Of a stretch of 64,000 nucleotides of DNA, positions 27,786-36,967 are shown in pieces; within the stretch, counting starts at the first letter, position 1; each line of letters begins with the position of its first letter. The stretch is taken from assembly GCF_006438915.1 (NCBI RefSeq), contig NZ_RCZE01000001.1, positions 358,325-422,324 of the forward strand, written 5' to 3'. The stretch comes from Pseudomonas arsenicoxydans (GTDB taxonomy: Bacteria; Pseudomonadota; Gammaproteobacteria; Pseudomonadales; Pseudomonadaceae). Position numbers and translations under genes: made by a program. The notes under the pieces are model-generated. The model had not been told where the DNA came from. It made no database searches and was given only the letters and a program-made list of their open reading frames with translations.

Positions 27786-28859
27786 TCAGCCCTCGGAATA
27801 GAGCAGTGGCACCCGGCGCAGGTTGCAGAAGATCTGATAAGGAATCGTGTCCGCCGCCGCTGCCACATCGCTGGCGAGGATGTTTTTGCCCCATAACTCG
27901 ACGGTCGAACCGAGGCCGGCTTGCGGCACATCGGTCAGGTCGATGCAGAGCATGTCCATCGACACCCGGCCGATCAACTGGCTGCGTTGCCCGGCGACCA
28001 TGACTGGCGTGCCGGTCGGTGCATGACGCGGGTAACCATCGGCATAGCCCATGGCGACCACGCCAACGCGCATCGGCTTGGGCGTAATGAATTTGGCGCC
28101 GTAACCGATCGGCTCGCCGGCCGGCAGTTCACGCACGCAAATCACTTTGGATTCCAGGGTCATCACCGGTTGCAGGCGCGCCGCCACGGTGTTGGCTTCT
28201 TCGAACGGCGTCGCGCCGTACATCATGATGCCGGGGCGAACCCAGTCACTCGGGATCTGCGGCCAACCCAACACGGCGGGCGAGTTGCGCAAGCTGACTT
28301 CCGCCGACAAACCTTTACGCGCAGCTTCAAATACGGCGACCTGCTCGGCGCTGGCCTGTTCGTGCAGCTCATCGGCCCGGGCGAAGTGGCTCATCAGCAC
28401 GACTTTCGCGACCTTGCCGCTGGCCAGCAGCCGTTGATAGGCCGCCTGATAATCCTTTGGATGCAGACCCACGCGGTGCATGCCCGAATCGAGCTTAAGC
28501 CAGACGGTGATCGGCTTGCTCAGCGTGGCGTTCTCGATGGCTTCGAGTTGCCACAGCGAATGCACCACGCACCAGAAATCATGCTCGACAATCAGCGCCA
28601 ACTCATCGGCTTCGAAGAAGCCTTCCAGCAGCAACACCGGCGCCCGAATGCCCGCCGCGCGCAGTTCCAACGCCTCTTCGATGCAGGCCACGGCAAAACC
28701 GTCGGCCTCGGCTTCCAGCGCCTGGGCGCAACGCACCGCGCCATGGCCATAGGCATCCGCCTTGATTACCGCGAGGGCTTTGGCCCCGGTGAGTTCACGG
28801 GCGATACGGAAGTTGTGACGCAAGGCTTGAAGGTCGATCAGGGCACGGGCTGGGCGCAT
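27786..28859 (-). CDS. dadX: Catabolic alanine racemase
   Basis: 357 residues, usual length. PLP attaches to Lys in [11 protein letters not shown] (about residue 33); the second catalytic base Tyr lies in MMYGATPF. It interconverts L- and D-alanine so that DadA can oxidise the D form, feeding pyruvate. It lies downstream of dadA and a ridA-like gene on the same strand, but a strong hairpin-plus-T-run sits just before it, so its expression may depend on readthrough or an own promoter. The anabolic alr is not in the window. Confidence 0.95.
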   Translation of the reverse strand: MRPARALIDLQALRHNFRIARELTGAKALAVIKADAYGHGAVRCAQALEAEADGFAVACIEEALELRAAGIRAPVLLLEGFFEADELALIVEHDFWCVVHSLWQLEAIENATLSKPITVWLKLDSGMHRVGLHPKDYQAAYQRLLASGKVAKVVLMSHFARADELHEQASAEQVAVFEAARKGLSAEVSLRNSPAVLGWPQIPSDWVRPGIMMYGATPFEEANTVAARLQPVMTLESKVICVRELPAGEPIGYGAKFITPKPMRVGVVAMGYADGYPRHAPTGTPVMVAGQRSQLIGRVSMDMLCIDLTDVPQAGLGSTVELWGKNILASDVAAAADTIPYQIFCNLRRVPLLYSEG

Positions 28860-28888
28860 GGCGGCAGACTTCTAGGCGGCATGAGAAT

Positions 28889-28937
28889 AAAAAAACCGGC
28901 GCTGGCTGGCGGCGTGAACCGCCAACAGCACCGGCAG
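28889..28937 (-). terminator. Strong intrinsic terminator between the ridA-like gene and dadX
   Basis: Read on the minus strand, CCGGTGCTG..CAGCGCCGG enclose an inner stem (TTGGCGG/CCGCCA), followed by seven T. It begins about 18 bases after the ridA-like stop and ends about 30 bases before the dadX start. Confidence 0.8.
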
Positions 28938-28954
28938 AGGGATCTTTGAAACGG

Positions 28955-29308
28955 TTACGGCAACGCGGCGACGATGGAGATCTCAACCAGGATGCTCGGC
29001 TTGGCCATCTTCGCTTCGACGGTGGCACGGGCCGGTGCGGCGCCTTTGGGCAGCCACTGATCCCAAACCGAGTTCATCCCGGCAAAGTGCGCCTCAATGT
29101 CGTTCAGGTAGATCGTCGCCGACAGCAGATGCTGCTTGTCAGTCCCGGCCAGATCCAGCAAACGCTCGATATTGCCGAGGACATCGCGGGTCTGCTGTTC
29201 AATCCCGGCGTTGAAGTCATCGCCGACCTGCCCCGCCAGATACACGGTGCCGTTGTGGCTGACGATCTGACTCATGCGCTCATTGGTGAGCTGGCGCTGG
29301 ATTGCCAT
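28955..29308 (-). CDS. RidA-family (YjgF/YER057c) deaminase-like protein
   Basis: 117 residues from the ATG at 29308, with AGGAG upstream inside the 3' end of dadA; a longer start at 29338 is possible. RidA proteins hydrolyse reactive imines and enamines. Between dadA and dadX, the obvious substrate is the 2-iminopropionate released by D-alanine oxidation. The conserved Arg ([10 protein letters not shown]) and a final acidic residue are present. The gene overlaps dadA by 29 bases, so translation is likely coupled. Same place as PA5303. Confidence 0.88.
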   Translation of the reverse strand: MAIQRQLTNERMSQIVSHNGTVYLAGQVGDDFNAGIEQQTRDVLGNIERLLDLAGTDKQHLLSATIYLNDIEAHFAGMNSVWDQWLPKGAAPARATVEAKMAKPSILVEISIVAALP

Positions 29309-30584
29309 GCTTTGCGGACTCCTGGGTTTTTTTGCCATAACGGGAAATATCGAGGCCTTCGGCGCTGATCTGCGGCGTTTTCTTCGCCATCAAGTCGGCC
29401 AGCAAGCGACCGGAGCCACACGCCATGGTCCAGCCGAGTGTGCCGTGACCGGTGTTCAGGAAAAGATTCTTGAACGGGGTCGCGCCAACGATCGGCGTAC
29501 CGTCCGGAGTCGTCGGCCGCAGGCCGGTCCAGAAACTCGCCTGGGCCAGATCGCCGCCCTGAGGATAAAGGTCGTTGACGATCATCTCCAGGGTTTCGCG
29601 CCGGCGCGGGTTCAGTGACAGGTCAAAACCGGCGATCTCCGCCATGCCGCCGACGCGGATGCGGTTGTCGAAACGGGTGATCGCGACCTTGTAGGTCTCG
29701 TCGAGAATGGTCGAGGTCGGGGCCATTGCCGGGTTGGTGATCGGCACGGTCAGCGAGTAACCCTTGAGCGGGTAAACCGGCGCCTTGATCCCCAGCGGCT
29801 TGAGCAACTGCGGCGAGTAGCTGCCAAGTGCCAACACGTAGCGGTCAGCGGTTTCCAGCTTGCCGTCGATCCACACGCCGTTGATGCGATCACCGGCGTA
29901 GTCGAGTTTCTGGATGTCCTGGCCGAAGCGGAATTCCACACCCAGTTTCACGGCCATTTCGGCCAGGCGGGTGGTGAAAATCTGGCAGTCGCCGGTCTGG
30001 TCGTTCGGCAGGCGCAGGGCACCGGCGAGGATGTCGGTGACGCTGGCCAGCGCCGGCTCGACGCGGGCAATGCCGGCGCGGTCGAGCAGTTCGAACGGCA
30101 CGCCAGACTCTTTCAGCACGGCGATGTCTTTCGCGGCGCCATCGAGTTGAGCCTGGGTGCGGAACAATTGGGTCGTGCCAAGGCTACGGCCTTCGTAGGC
30201 AATACCGGTTTCGGCGCGCAATTCGTCGAGGCAGTCACGGCTGTACTCGGACAGGCGGACCATGCGCTCCTTGTTCACCGCGTAACGGCTGGCGGTGCAG
30301 TTGCGCAGCATCTGCGCCATCCACAGGTATTGATCGATGTCGGCCGTGGCCTTGATCGCCAGCGGCGCGTGGCGCTGCAACAGCCATTTGATGGCTTTGA
30401 GCGGCACGCCCGGCGCGGCCCACGGCGAGGCATAACCCGGCGAGACCTGGCCTGCGTTGGCGAAACTGGTCTCCATCGCAGCGGCCGGCTGACGGTCCAC
30501 CACCACCACTTCAAACCCGGCACGGGCCAGATAGTAAGCACTGGCGGTACCGATGACGCCGCTACCCAAGACCATAACGCGCAT
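29280..30584 (-). CDS. dadA: D-amino acid dehydrogenase small subunit
   Basis: 434 residues from the ATG at 30584 (E. coli DadA is 432). The open frame extends upstream, but AGGG nine bases before 30584 and the FAD-binding N-terminus [20 protein letters not shown] (GxGxxG at 8-13) fix this start. Other features are [19 protein letters not shown] and a C-terminal FAD contact [14 protein letters not shown]. It oxidises D-alanine and other D-amino acids to keto acids at the inner membrane, passing electrons to the respiratory chain. It heads dadA-ridA-dadX and is divergent from the Lrp-type regulator. Confidence 0.96.
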   Translation of the reverse strand: MRVMVLGSGVIGTASAYYLARAGFEVVVVDRQPAAAMETSFANAGQVSPGYASPWAAPGVPLKAIKWLLQRHAPLAIKATADIDQYLWMAQMLRNCTASRYAVNKERMVRLSEYSRDCLDELRAETGIAYEGRSLGTTQLFRTQAQLDGAAKDIAVLKESGVPFELLDRAGIARVEPALASVTDILAGALRLPNDQTGDCQIFTTRLAEMAVKLGVEFRFGQDIQKLDYAGDRINGVWIDGKLETADRYVLALGSYSPQLLKPLGIKAPVYPLKGYSLTVPITNPAMAPTSTILDETYKVAITRFDNRIRVGGMAEIAGFDLSLNPRRRETLEMIVNDLYPQGGDLAQASFWTGLRPTTPDGTPIVGATPFKNLFLNTGHGTLGWTMACGSGRLLADLMAKKTPQISAEGLDISRYGKKTQESAKHGNPAPAHQ

Positions 30585-30674
30585 TTTCATATCCCTCATC
30601 GCGGCTGACCGCTGACGTGTGTTGTATTCAAGCAGTGATGTGCGCAGTGTAAAAAAGATTTGCCAGTGTTTTTC

Positions 30675-30703
30675 ACTATATAAGCAGCTATATTTGGCGA
30701 CAA
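30675..30703 (-). promoter_or_regulatory. Predicted sigma-70 promoter for dadA
   Basis: On the minus strand, TTGTCG (-35, 30698-30703) and TATAGT (-10, 30675-30680) are 17 bases apart, about 85 bases before the dadA start. The surrounding divergent region is A+T-rich with A/T tracts, as expected where an Lrp-type octamer binds. Confidence 0.55.
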
Positions 30704-30741
30704 TTCTCGGCAAAAACCCTTTTCACGGAGGCGCATCCCCT

Positions 30742-31230
30742 ATGCGTACCAACACTCAGACCAAACGAGAGCTGGACAAGATCGACCGCAACATTTTGCG
30801 GATCCTGCAAGCGGACGGACGCATCTCATTCACGGAACTGGGGGAAAAGGTCGGGCTCTCCACCACGCCTTGCACTGAGCGGGTGCGGCGCCTGGAGCGG
30901 GAAGGGATCATCATGGGCTACAACGCCCGGCTCAATCCGCAGCACTTGAAGGGTAGTCTGCTGGTGTTCGTCGAGATCAGCCTTGACTACAAATCCGGCG
31001 ATACTTTCGAAGAGTTCCGCCGCGCGGTGTTGAAACTGCCCCATGTGCTGGAATGCCACTTGGTGTCAGGGGATTTCGACTACCTGGTGAAGGCGCGGAT
31101 CTCCGAGATGGCCTCGTACCGCAAGCTGCTGGGGGACATCCTGCTCAAGCTGCCGCATGTGCGTGAGTCCAAGAGCTATATCGTGATGGAAGAGGTGAAA
31201 GAGAGCTTGTGTTTGCCGATTCCGGATTGA
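30742..31230 (+). CDS. Lrp/AsnC-family regulator, DadR type
   Basis: 162 residues from the ATG at 30742, behind GGAGG. N-terminal helix-turn-helix (ILRILQADGRISFTELGEKV, then VGLSTTPCTERVRRLE) and a C-terminal RAM ligand-binding domain (LVSGDFDYLVKARISEM). It is the standard length for Lrp. In P. aeruginosa the homologue at this position (PA5308, Lrp/DadR) responds to L-alanine and activates dadA; the divergent layout here fits the same role. Confidence 0.92.
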   Translation: MRTNTQTKRELDKIDRNILRILQADGRISFTELGEKVGLSTTPCTERVRRLEREGIIMGYNARLNPQHLKGSLLVFVEISLDYKSGDTFEEFRRAVLKLPHVLECHLVSGDFDYLVKARISEMASYRKLLGDILLKLPHVRESKSYIVMEEVKESLCLPIPD

Positions 31231-31255
31231 GGGTTTGTGGTGCCTGATCTGGCCC

Positions 31256-31340
31256 CTTCGCGAGCAAGCCCGCTCCCACTTTTGATCGCATTCTTGCAGG
31301 AAGCACGCGGTTAAATGTGCGAGCGGGCTTGCTCGCGAAT
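31256..31340. repeat. REPIN
   Basis: Two inverted REP cores (CGCGAGCAAGCCCGCTCCCA and its inverse) about 40 bases apart, with one mismatch in the right copy (GTGCGAGC for GTGGGAGC). Located between the convergent lrp and YkgJ-like genes. Confidence 0.85.
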
Positions 31341-31358
31341 GCAGGCGCCTCGGTCTAC

Positions 31359-31713
31359 CTAGACCAACACCTGCCGGGTAGAAGCCATGTACTCATGAAT
31401 CTGCTTCTCCACCCGCGGATGAATCAACTCCACCGGCCCGCGCCCATTCGGGCATGGCAAGGTTTTGGTGGTGCCAAACAACCGGCAAATCAGCGGGCGC
31501 TCGTCATACACCGTGCAGCCGTTCGGCCCCAGGTGCACGCAATTGAGCTCATCCATCGCCGCATCCTGCTCAGCGCGGGTCTTGCGCGGCAGGCGCGACA
31601 TTTCTTCCGGCGAGGTGGTCACCGGCCCACAGCAGTCATGGCAGCCGGGCACGCACTCGAACGAGGGGATCTGCTGTCGAAGCGTGCGGATTTTTTGGTT
31701 GTTGCAGCTCATT
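31359..31713 (-). CDS. YkgJ-family cysteine cluster protein
   Basis: 117 residues. Eight Cys form clusters CVPGCHDCCGP, NCVHLGPNGC and ICRLFG, the pattern of the CxxCxxCC YkgJ family thought to bind zinc or an Fe-S cluster. The start MSCNNQ is the first ATG giving the normal length; the frame reads on further upstream but that part has no family similarity. No clear Shine-Dalgarno. Function unknown. It is divergent from the flavin oxidase gene. Confidence 0.8.
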
Positions 31714-31859
31714 AAAGCAGTGACCAAAAGCGAAATAGAGCGCGATTCTGCAGCAAAGGCGCCGATCCATACAGCAGCAGCCGACCAATGTTGCCCGTGC
31801 CAGAAGGTCCGGCTTATCCTCCGTCCAATTTTACAGACGCCAGAATCGGGAACTCGCCC

Positions 31860-33173
31860 ATGAACGCCGGTGCTCAGCCATCCGCTCCAGGTCACCAGCA
31901 CATCGCCTCTTATTACGCCGCCAGCAGCCTGCCGCAGCCCGATTATCCGGTGCTCCGGGGGGATCTGGTGGCGGATGTGTGCGTGGTCGGTGGCGGATTT
32001 TCCGGGCTGAACACTGCGCTGGAACTGGCGGAACGTGGCTTGAGTGTGATTCTGCTCGAAGCCCGCAAAATAGGTTGGGGCGCCAGCGGGCGCAACGGCG
32101 GGCAATTGATTCGCGGCGTCGGTCATGGCCTTGATCAATTCGCCAACGTGATCGGCACCGACGGCGTGCGCCAGATGAAACTCATGGGCCTGGAGGCGGT
32201 GGAAATCGTCCGCCAGCGCGTCGCGCGTTTTCAGATTCCTTGCGACCTAACCTGGGGTTACTGCGACCTGGCCAACAAACCCCGCGATCTCGAAGGCTTC
32301 GCCGAAGATGCCGAAGAGCTGCGCAGCCTCGGTTATCGTTATGAAACGCGACTGCTGCAGGCCAATGAAATGCACTCGGTGGTGGGTTCCGAGCGTTACG
32401 TCGGCGGCCTGATCGACATGGGCTCGGGGCACCTGCATCCGCTGAACCTGGCGCTGGGCGAAGCGGCGGCGGCCGAGGAAATGGGGGCGGTGCTGTTTGA
32501 ACAATCGGCGGTCACCCGCATCGACTACGGCCTCGAAATTAAAATCCACACGGCCAAAGGTTCGGTCCGCGCAAAGACGCTGGTGCTGGGCTGCAACGCC
32601 TACCTCAACCAACTCAACCCCGAACTCAGCGGCAAAGTGCTGCCGGCTGGCAGCTATATCATCGCCACCGAACCGTTGAGCGAGGAACTGGCCCATTCTC
32701 TGCTGCCGCAGAACATGGCGGTCTGTGATCAACGAGTCGCACTCGATTACTACCGACTCTCGGCGGACCGACGCTTGCTGTTTGGGGGCGCCTGCCACTA
32801 TTCAGGCCGCGACCCGAAGGACATCGCCGCGTACATGCGACCGAAGATGCTGGAAGTGTTCCCGCAACTGGGTTCGGTGAAGATCGATTATCAATGGGGC
32901 GGGATGATCGGCATCGGCGCCAACCGGCTGCCGCAGATTGGTCGGCTTAAGGAACAGCCGAATGTGTATTACGCCCAGGCCTATTCCGGCCATGGGGTGA
33001 ATGCCACGCATCTGGCGGGCAAGTTATTGGCTGAAGCGATCAGCGGGCAGCACAGTGGCGGGTTTGATCTGTTTGCGAAGGTGCCGCATATCACCTTCCC
33101 GGGTGGCCAGCATTTGCGCTCGCCGTTGTTGGCGTTTGGGATGTTGTGGCATCGGCTTAAAGAGTTGGTCTGA
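31860..33173 (+). CDS. FAD-dependent gamma-glutamylputrescine oxidase-like enzyme (PuuB/PauB family)
   Basis: 437 residues. FAD site CVVGGGFSGLNTALELAERG (about residues 42-61), followed by GWGASGRNGGQLIRG, and a C-terminal YAQAYSGHGVNATHLAGKL, all typical of the PuuB/PauB DAO family. These oxidise gamma-glutamyl-putrescine or related polyamine conjugates to aldehydes, then used by PauC/KauB. Position matches PA5309 (a PauB paralogue). The PauR-type gene 4 kb away and the aldehyde dehydrogenase 5 kb downstream support this. Exact substrate uncertain. Confidence 0.85.
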   Translation: MNAGAQPSAPGHQHIASYYAASSLPQPDYPVLRGDLVADVCVVGGGFSGLNTALELAERGLSVILLEARKIGWGASGRNGGQLIRGVGHGLDQFANVIGTDGVRQMKLMGLEAVEIVRQRVARFQIPCDLTWGYCDLANKPRDLEGFAEDAEELRSLGYRYETRLLQANEMHSVVGSERYVGGLIDMGSGHLHPLNLALGEAAAAEEMGAVLFEQSAVTRIDYGLEIKIHTAKGSVRAKTLVLGCNAYLNQLNPELSGKVLPAGSYIIATEPLSEELAHSLLPQNMAVCDQRVALDYYRLSADRRLLFGGACHYSGRDPKDIAAYMRPKMLEVFPQLGSVKIDYQWGGMIGIGANRLPQIGRLKEQPNVYYAQAYSGHGVNATHLAGKLLAEAISGQHSGGFDLFAKVPHITFPGGQHLRSPLLAFGMLWHRLKELV

Positions 33174-33200
33174 GGGGTTGATGTCGCTCTTTCGGACGCC

Positions 33201-33281
33201 TTCGCGAGCAAGCCCGCTCCCACATTTGACCGAGTCGCCCATGGGAATGCGATTAAATGTGGGAGCGGGCTTGCTCGCGAA
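33201..33281. repeat. REPIN
   Basis: TTCGCGAGCAAGCCCGCTCC (33201-33220) and its inverse (ending 33281) with a spacer of about 30 bases, between the convergent oxidase and DUF1127 genes. Confidence 0.88.
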
Positions 33282-33305
33282 TCGGTTTAAAGAACACCAC
33301 AATAA

Positions 33306-33551
33306 TCAGATCCTCCAGAAAGGCTTGAGCCCCTCCTCCCGCGCCTGCTCCCGCGTCAGCCCCACATCCCTGAGCTGTTCCGGCGTCAGCATCAGCAACG
33401 CCTTGCGCGTGTGCAGACGATGCCAGAACAGACCCCAGCGACCCAGGCCGGACGGTGCGTTGCGCATCAATGCCTCACGCGTACCGTTTTCCTGCCCTCT
33501 CACCAGTTCCTGACTGTGTAACGTCAGCCGCACATCGCTCAAGCCGTTCAT
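33306..33551 (-). CDS. DUF1127 small protein
   Basis: 81 residues ending in the family core LLMLTPEQLRDVGLTREQAR..GLKPFW (residues 52-79). AGGAG lies nine bases before the ATG. DUF1127 proteins are small, Arg-rich and linked in other bacteria to RNA turnover and phosphate or stress responses; no such role is shown here. It is divergent from the MocR-type gene, with 179 bases between. Confidence 0.85.
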   Translation of the reverse strand: MNGLSDVRLTLHSQELVRGQENGTREALMRNAPSGLGRWGLFWHRLHTRKALLMLTPEQLRDVGLTREQAREEGLKPFWRI

Positions 33552-33730
33552 TTTGATTGCTCCTGTTTACTTGGATAGCCAGAGCTTTCATGATGCGTGG
33601 ACGACGAAAAGCATTACAGATTCAACGAGCAAGTATTAATTCCATACAGATTTTGCGTTTCCGTGTCTGAATCCTGATTTTTACCTCGATCTGTATTGGT
33701 TTCCCGAATCACCCACACCGAGACTGCACC

Positions 33731-35164
33731 ATGACCCTTTACGTCAACCTCGCCGAATTGCTCGGCACGCGTATCGAACAGGGCTTCTATCGCCCCGGTG
33801 ACCGGCTGCCCTCGGTGCGGGCGCTGAGTGTTGAACACGGGGTCAGCCTGAGCACGGTGCAGCAGGCCTATCGCGTGCTGGAAGACAATGGCCTGGCGAC
33901 GCCAAAACCCAAGTCCGGCTACTTCGTGCCGGTGGGTCGTGAACTGCCGGAGTTGCCGGCCATTGGGCGTCCGGCCCAGCGGCCGGTGGATATTTCGCAG
34001 TGGGATCAGGTGTTGGAATTGATTCGCGCGGTACCGCGCAAGGATGTAGTGCAACTCGGTCGCGGCATGCCGGACATCACCACGCCGACCATGAAACCGC
34101 TGCTGCGCAACCTCGCGCGTATCAGCCGTCGGCAGGACATGCCCGGTCTGTATTACGACAACATCCACGGGACCCTCGAATTGCGCGAACAAATCGCGCG
34201 CCTGATGCTCGATTCCGGGAGCCAGTTGAGCGCCAGCGATCTGGTGGTCACGACCGGGTGCCACGAAGCGCTGTCCACCAGCATCCGCGCCATCTGCGAG
34301 CCGGGGGACATTGTGGCCGTGGACTCGCCGAGCTTTCACGGCGCCATGCAGACCCTCAAGGGGTTGGGCATGAAAGCACTGGAAATTCCCACCGACCCAA
34401 TCACCGGCATCAGCCTCGATGCGCTGGAACTGGCCCTGGAACAGTGGCCAATCAAAGTCATACAGTTGACCCCCAACTGCAACAACCCGCTGGGCTACAT
34501 CATGCCAGAGTCGCGCAAACGCGCGTTGTTGACGCTCGCACAGCGTTTTGACGTGGCGATCATCGAGGACGATGTGTATGGCGAATTGGCCTACACCTAC
34601 CCACGCCCGCGCACGATCAAGTCCTTCGACGAGGACGGTCGCGTGCTGTTGTGCAGTTCGTTTTCCAAGACCCTGGCCCCCGGATTGCGCATCGGCTGGG
34701 TCGCGCCCGGCCGATATCTGGAGCGGGTGCTGCACATGAAATACATCAGCACCGGCTCCACCGCGCCACAACCGCAGATTGCGATTGCCGAGTTTCTCAA
34801 GGCCGGGCACTTCGAGCCGCATTTGCGGCGGATGCGTACGCAATACCAGCGCAATCGCGACGTGATGATCGACTGGGTCACGCGCTACTTCCCGGCCGGC
34901 ACGCGTGCCAGTCGCCCGCAAGGCAGCTTCATGCTGTGGGTCGAGCTGCCGGAAAGCTTCGACACCCTGAAACTGAATCGTGCGCTGCATGATCAAGGCG
35001 TACAGATTGCCGTGGGCAGTATTTTTTCTGCCTCGGGCAAGTACCGCAACTGCCTGCGCATGAACTACGCTGCCAAGCCAACACCGCAGATTGAAGAAGC
35101 GGTGCGCAAGGTCGGAGCCCTGGCGATCAAACTGTTAGCCGAAACTGACAGCATCACTGACTGA
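33731..35164 (+). CDS. MocR-type (GntR-aminotransferase) transcriptional regulator
   Basis: 477 residues. An N-terminal winged helix (1-70, YRPGDRLPSVRALSVEHGVSL then STVQQAYRVLE) is joined to a fold-type I aminotransferase-like domain. The PLP Lys is in CSSFSKTLAPGLRIGW and the phosphate/Asp region in VDSPSFHG and TPNCNNPLG. MocR proteins use PLP or its adducts as the signal. An adjacent target is usual, but neither the divergent DUF1127 gene nor the downstream phospholipase gene is an obvious one. Confidence 0.9.
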   Translation: MTLYVNLAELLGTRIEQGFYRPGDRLPSVRALSVEHGVSLSTVQQAYRVLEDNGLATPKPKSGYFVPVGRELPELPAIGRPAQRPVDISQWDQVLELIRAVPRKDVVQLGRGMPDITTPTMKPLLRNLARISRRQDMPGLYYDNIHGTLELREQIARLMLDSGSQLSASDLVVTTGCHEALSTSIRAICEPGDIVAVDSPSFHGAMQTLKGLGMKALEIPTDPITGISLDALELALEQWPIKVIQLTPNCNNPLGYIMPESRKRALLTLAQRFDVAIIEDDVYGELAYTYPRPRTIKSFDEDGRVLLCSSFSKTLAPGLRIGWVAPGRYLERVLHMKYISTGSTAPQPQIAIAEFLKAGHFEPHLRRMRTQYQRNRDVMIDWVTRYFPAGTRASRPQGSFMLWVELPESFDTLKLNRALHDQGVQIAVGSIFSASGKYRNCLRMNYAAKPTPQIEEAVRKVGALAIKLLAETDSITD

Positions 35165-35224
35165 CTTTTCTCGGGAAACCAGCGTCCATATGCCGACACC
35201 CGCCGCCAATCGGAACGATCCTAC

Positions 35225-36799
35225 GTGAGAGTCAGACAAAACCTGCTCGCTGTTCTGCTCTTCGCCTCGTTCCTCAGCGGCTGCGCCAGCGTTGACGTTC
35301 AGCGTCAGGCCAGTCAGGCGCTGCCCGCCAGTGACTCGGCGTTCGGCCGTTCGGTCCAGGCGCAGGCCGCGCCGCATCAAGGCCAGTCGGGTTTTCGCCT
35401 GCTGTCCGACAGCACCGAAGCCTTCACCGCCCGCGCCGAGCTGATCCGCAACGCGCAAAGCAGCCTCGATTTGCAGTACTACATCGTGCATGACGGCATC
35501 AGCACGCGAATGCTCGTGGAGGAACTGCTGAAAGCGGCTGATCGCGGCGTACGCGTCAGGGTGCTGCTCGACGACACCACCAGCGATGGCCTGGACCAGA
35601 TCATCGCCACCCTCGCCGCGCACCCGAACATTCAGATCCGCGTCTTCAACCCGTTGCACCTGGGTCGCAGTACCGGCGTCACGCGCACCATGGGCCGGCT
35701 GTTCAACCTGTCGCTGCAACACCGGCGCATGCACAACAAGTTGTGGCTGGCGGACAACAGCATGGCAATCGTGGGTGGGCGCAATCTGGGCGATGAGTAT
35801 TTCGATGCCGAGCCCAATCTGAACTTCACCGACATCGACATGCTCGGCGTCGGCCCGGTGGCGGAACAGCTTGGACACAGTTTCGATCAGTACTGGAACA
35901 GCGCACTGAGCAGACCGATCGAACAATTCCTGTCCAGCAAACCGACGGCCAAGGACCTGGAAAACACCCGGACCCGCCTGGAAGAATCGCTGGATGACAC
36001 GCGCAAACAGAATCACGCGCTGTATCAACAACTCATGACGTTCAAGACGCACCCGCGCCTGGACATCTGGCGTCGAGAGTTGATCTGGGCCTGGAACCAG
36101 GCGCTGTGGGATGCCCCGAGCAAGGTGCTGGCCGACGGCGAGCCGGACCCACACTTGTTGCTGACGACGCAACTGGCGCCCGAACTGAAGGGCGTCAGCA
36201 AAGAGCTGATCATGATCTCGGCGTACTTCGTGCCCGGCCAGCCCGGCCTGGTGTACCTGACCGGTCGCGCCGATGCCGGGGTGTCGGTGAGTTTGCTGAC
36301 CAACTCGCTGGAGGCCACGGACGTGCCGGCCGTGCATGGCGGCTATGCGCCCTATCGCAAGGCACTGCTGGAACACGGCGTGAAATTGTTCGAGCTGCGG
36401 CGCCAACCGGGTGAAGGGGGAAGCGGCGGCAGTGGGCCACACTTCTTTGGACGCCCCGCTTACCAAGGCTCCGACTCCAGCCTGCACAGTAAGGCAATGG
36501 TCTTCGACCAGCAGAAATCCTTCGTCGGCTCGTTCAATTTCGATCCGCGCTCGGTGCTGTGGAACACCGAAGTCGGGGTGCTGGTGGACAGCCCCGAGCT
36601 GGCGGCACATGTGCGCGACCTGGCCATGCAGGGCATGGCGCCACCGCTGAGTTATGAGGCGAAACTGCAGGATGGCAATGTGGTTTGGGTCACTGAAGAC
36701 GACGGCAAGCTGCATACCCTGACCAAAGAACCGGGGAGCTGGTGGCGGCGGTTTAATGCGTGGATGAGCACCACCGTCGGCCTGGAGCGGATGTTGTAA
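35225..36799 (+). CDS. Phospholipase D-family lipoprotein (cardiolipin synthase-like)
   Basis: 524 residues from a GTG. A lipobox FLSGC near residue 20 suggests a membrane-anchored lipoprotein. Two HKD motifs define the PLD superfamily: HRRMHNKLWLADNSMAIVGG (about 160) and LHSKAMVFDQQKSFVGSFNF (about 420). A Gly/Ser loop precedes the second. It may transfer or hydrolyse phosphodiester bonds of phospholipids. The start lacks a good ribosome-binding site, but the signal peptide begins only at this codon. Confidence 0.85.
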   Translation: MRVRQNLLAVLLFASFLSGCASVDVQRQASQALPASDSAFGRSVQAQAAPHQGQSGFRLLSDSTEAFTARAELIRNAQSSLDLQYYIVHDGISTRMLVEELLKAADRGVRVRVLLDDTTSDGLDQIIATLAAHPNIQIRVFNPLHLGRSTGVTRTMGRLFNLSLQHRRMHNKLWLADNSMAIVGGRNLGDEYFDAEPNLNFTDIDMLGVGPVAEQLGHSFDQYWNSALSRPIEQFLSSKPTAKDLENTRTRLEESLDDTRKQNHALYQQLMTFKTHPRLDIWRRELIWAWNQALWDAPSKVLADGEPDPHLLLTTQLAPELKGVSKELIMISAYFVPGQPGLVYLTGRADAGVSVSLLTNSLEATDVPAVHGGYAPYRKALLEHGVKLFELRRQPGEGGSGGSGPHFFGRPAYQGSDSSLHSKAMVFDQQKSFVGSFNFDPRSVLWNTEVGVLVDSPELAAHVRDLAMQGMAPPLSYEAKLQDGNVVWVTEDDGKLHTLTKEPGSWWRRFNAWMSTTVGLERML

Positions 36800-36820
36800 A
36801 TTTGAGGTCTGGCAATGAAC

Positions 36821-36952
36821 TGTGGCGAGGGAGCTTGCTCCCGCTGGGGCGCGAAGCGCCCCTGAAATCGGGCGCCGCCGTTTACCTACAGGAGCGCAGT
36901 GGCCGATTTGCGACTGCTGCGCAGCCGAGCGGGAGCAAGCTCCCTCGCCACA
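36821..36952. repeat. Composite REP element, GTGGCGAGGGAGCTTGCTCCC type
   Basis: TGTGGCGAGGGAGCTTGCTC (36821-36840) and its inverse (ending 36952) enclose about 90 bases including a second palindrome GGGGCGCGAAGCGCCCC. It separates the convergent PLD and MFS genes. Related to the elements at 19584 and 45630. Confidence 0.8.
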
Positions 36953-36967
36953 GGTTTGGGTTCACAA

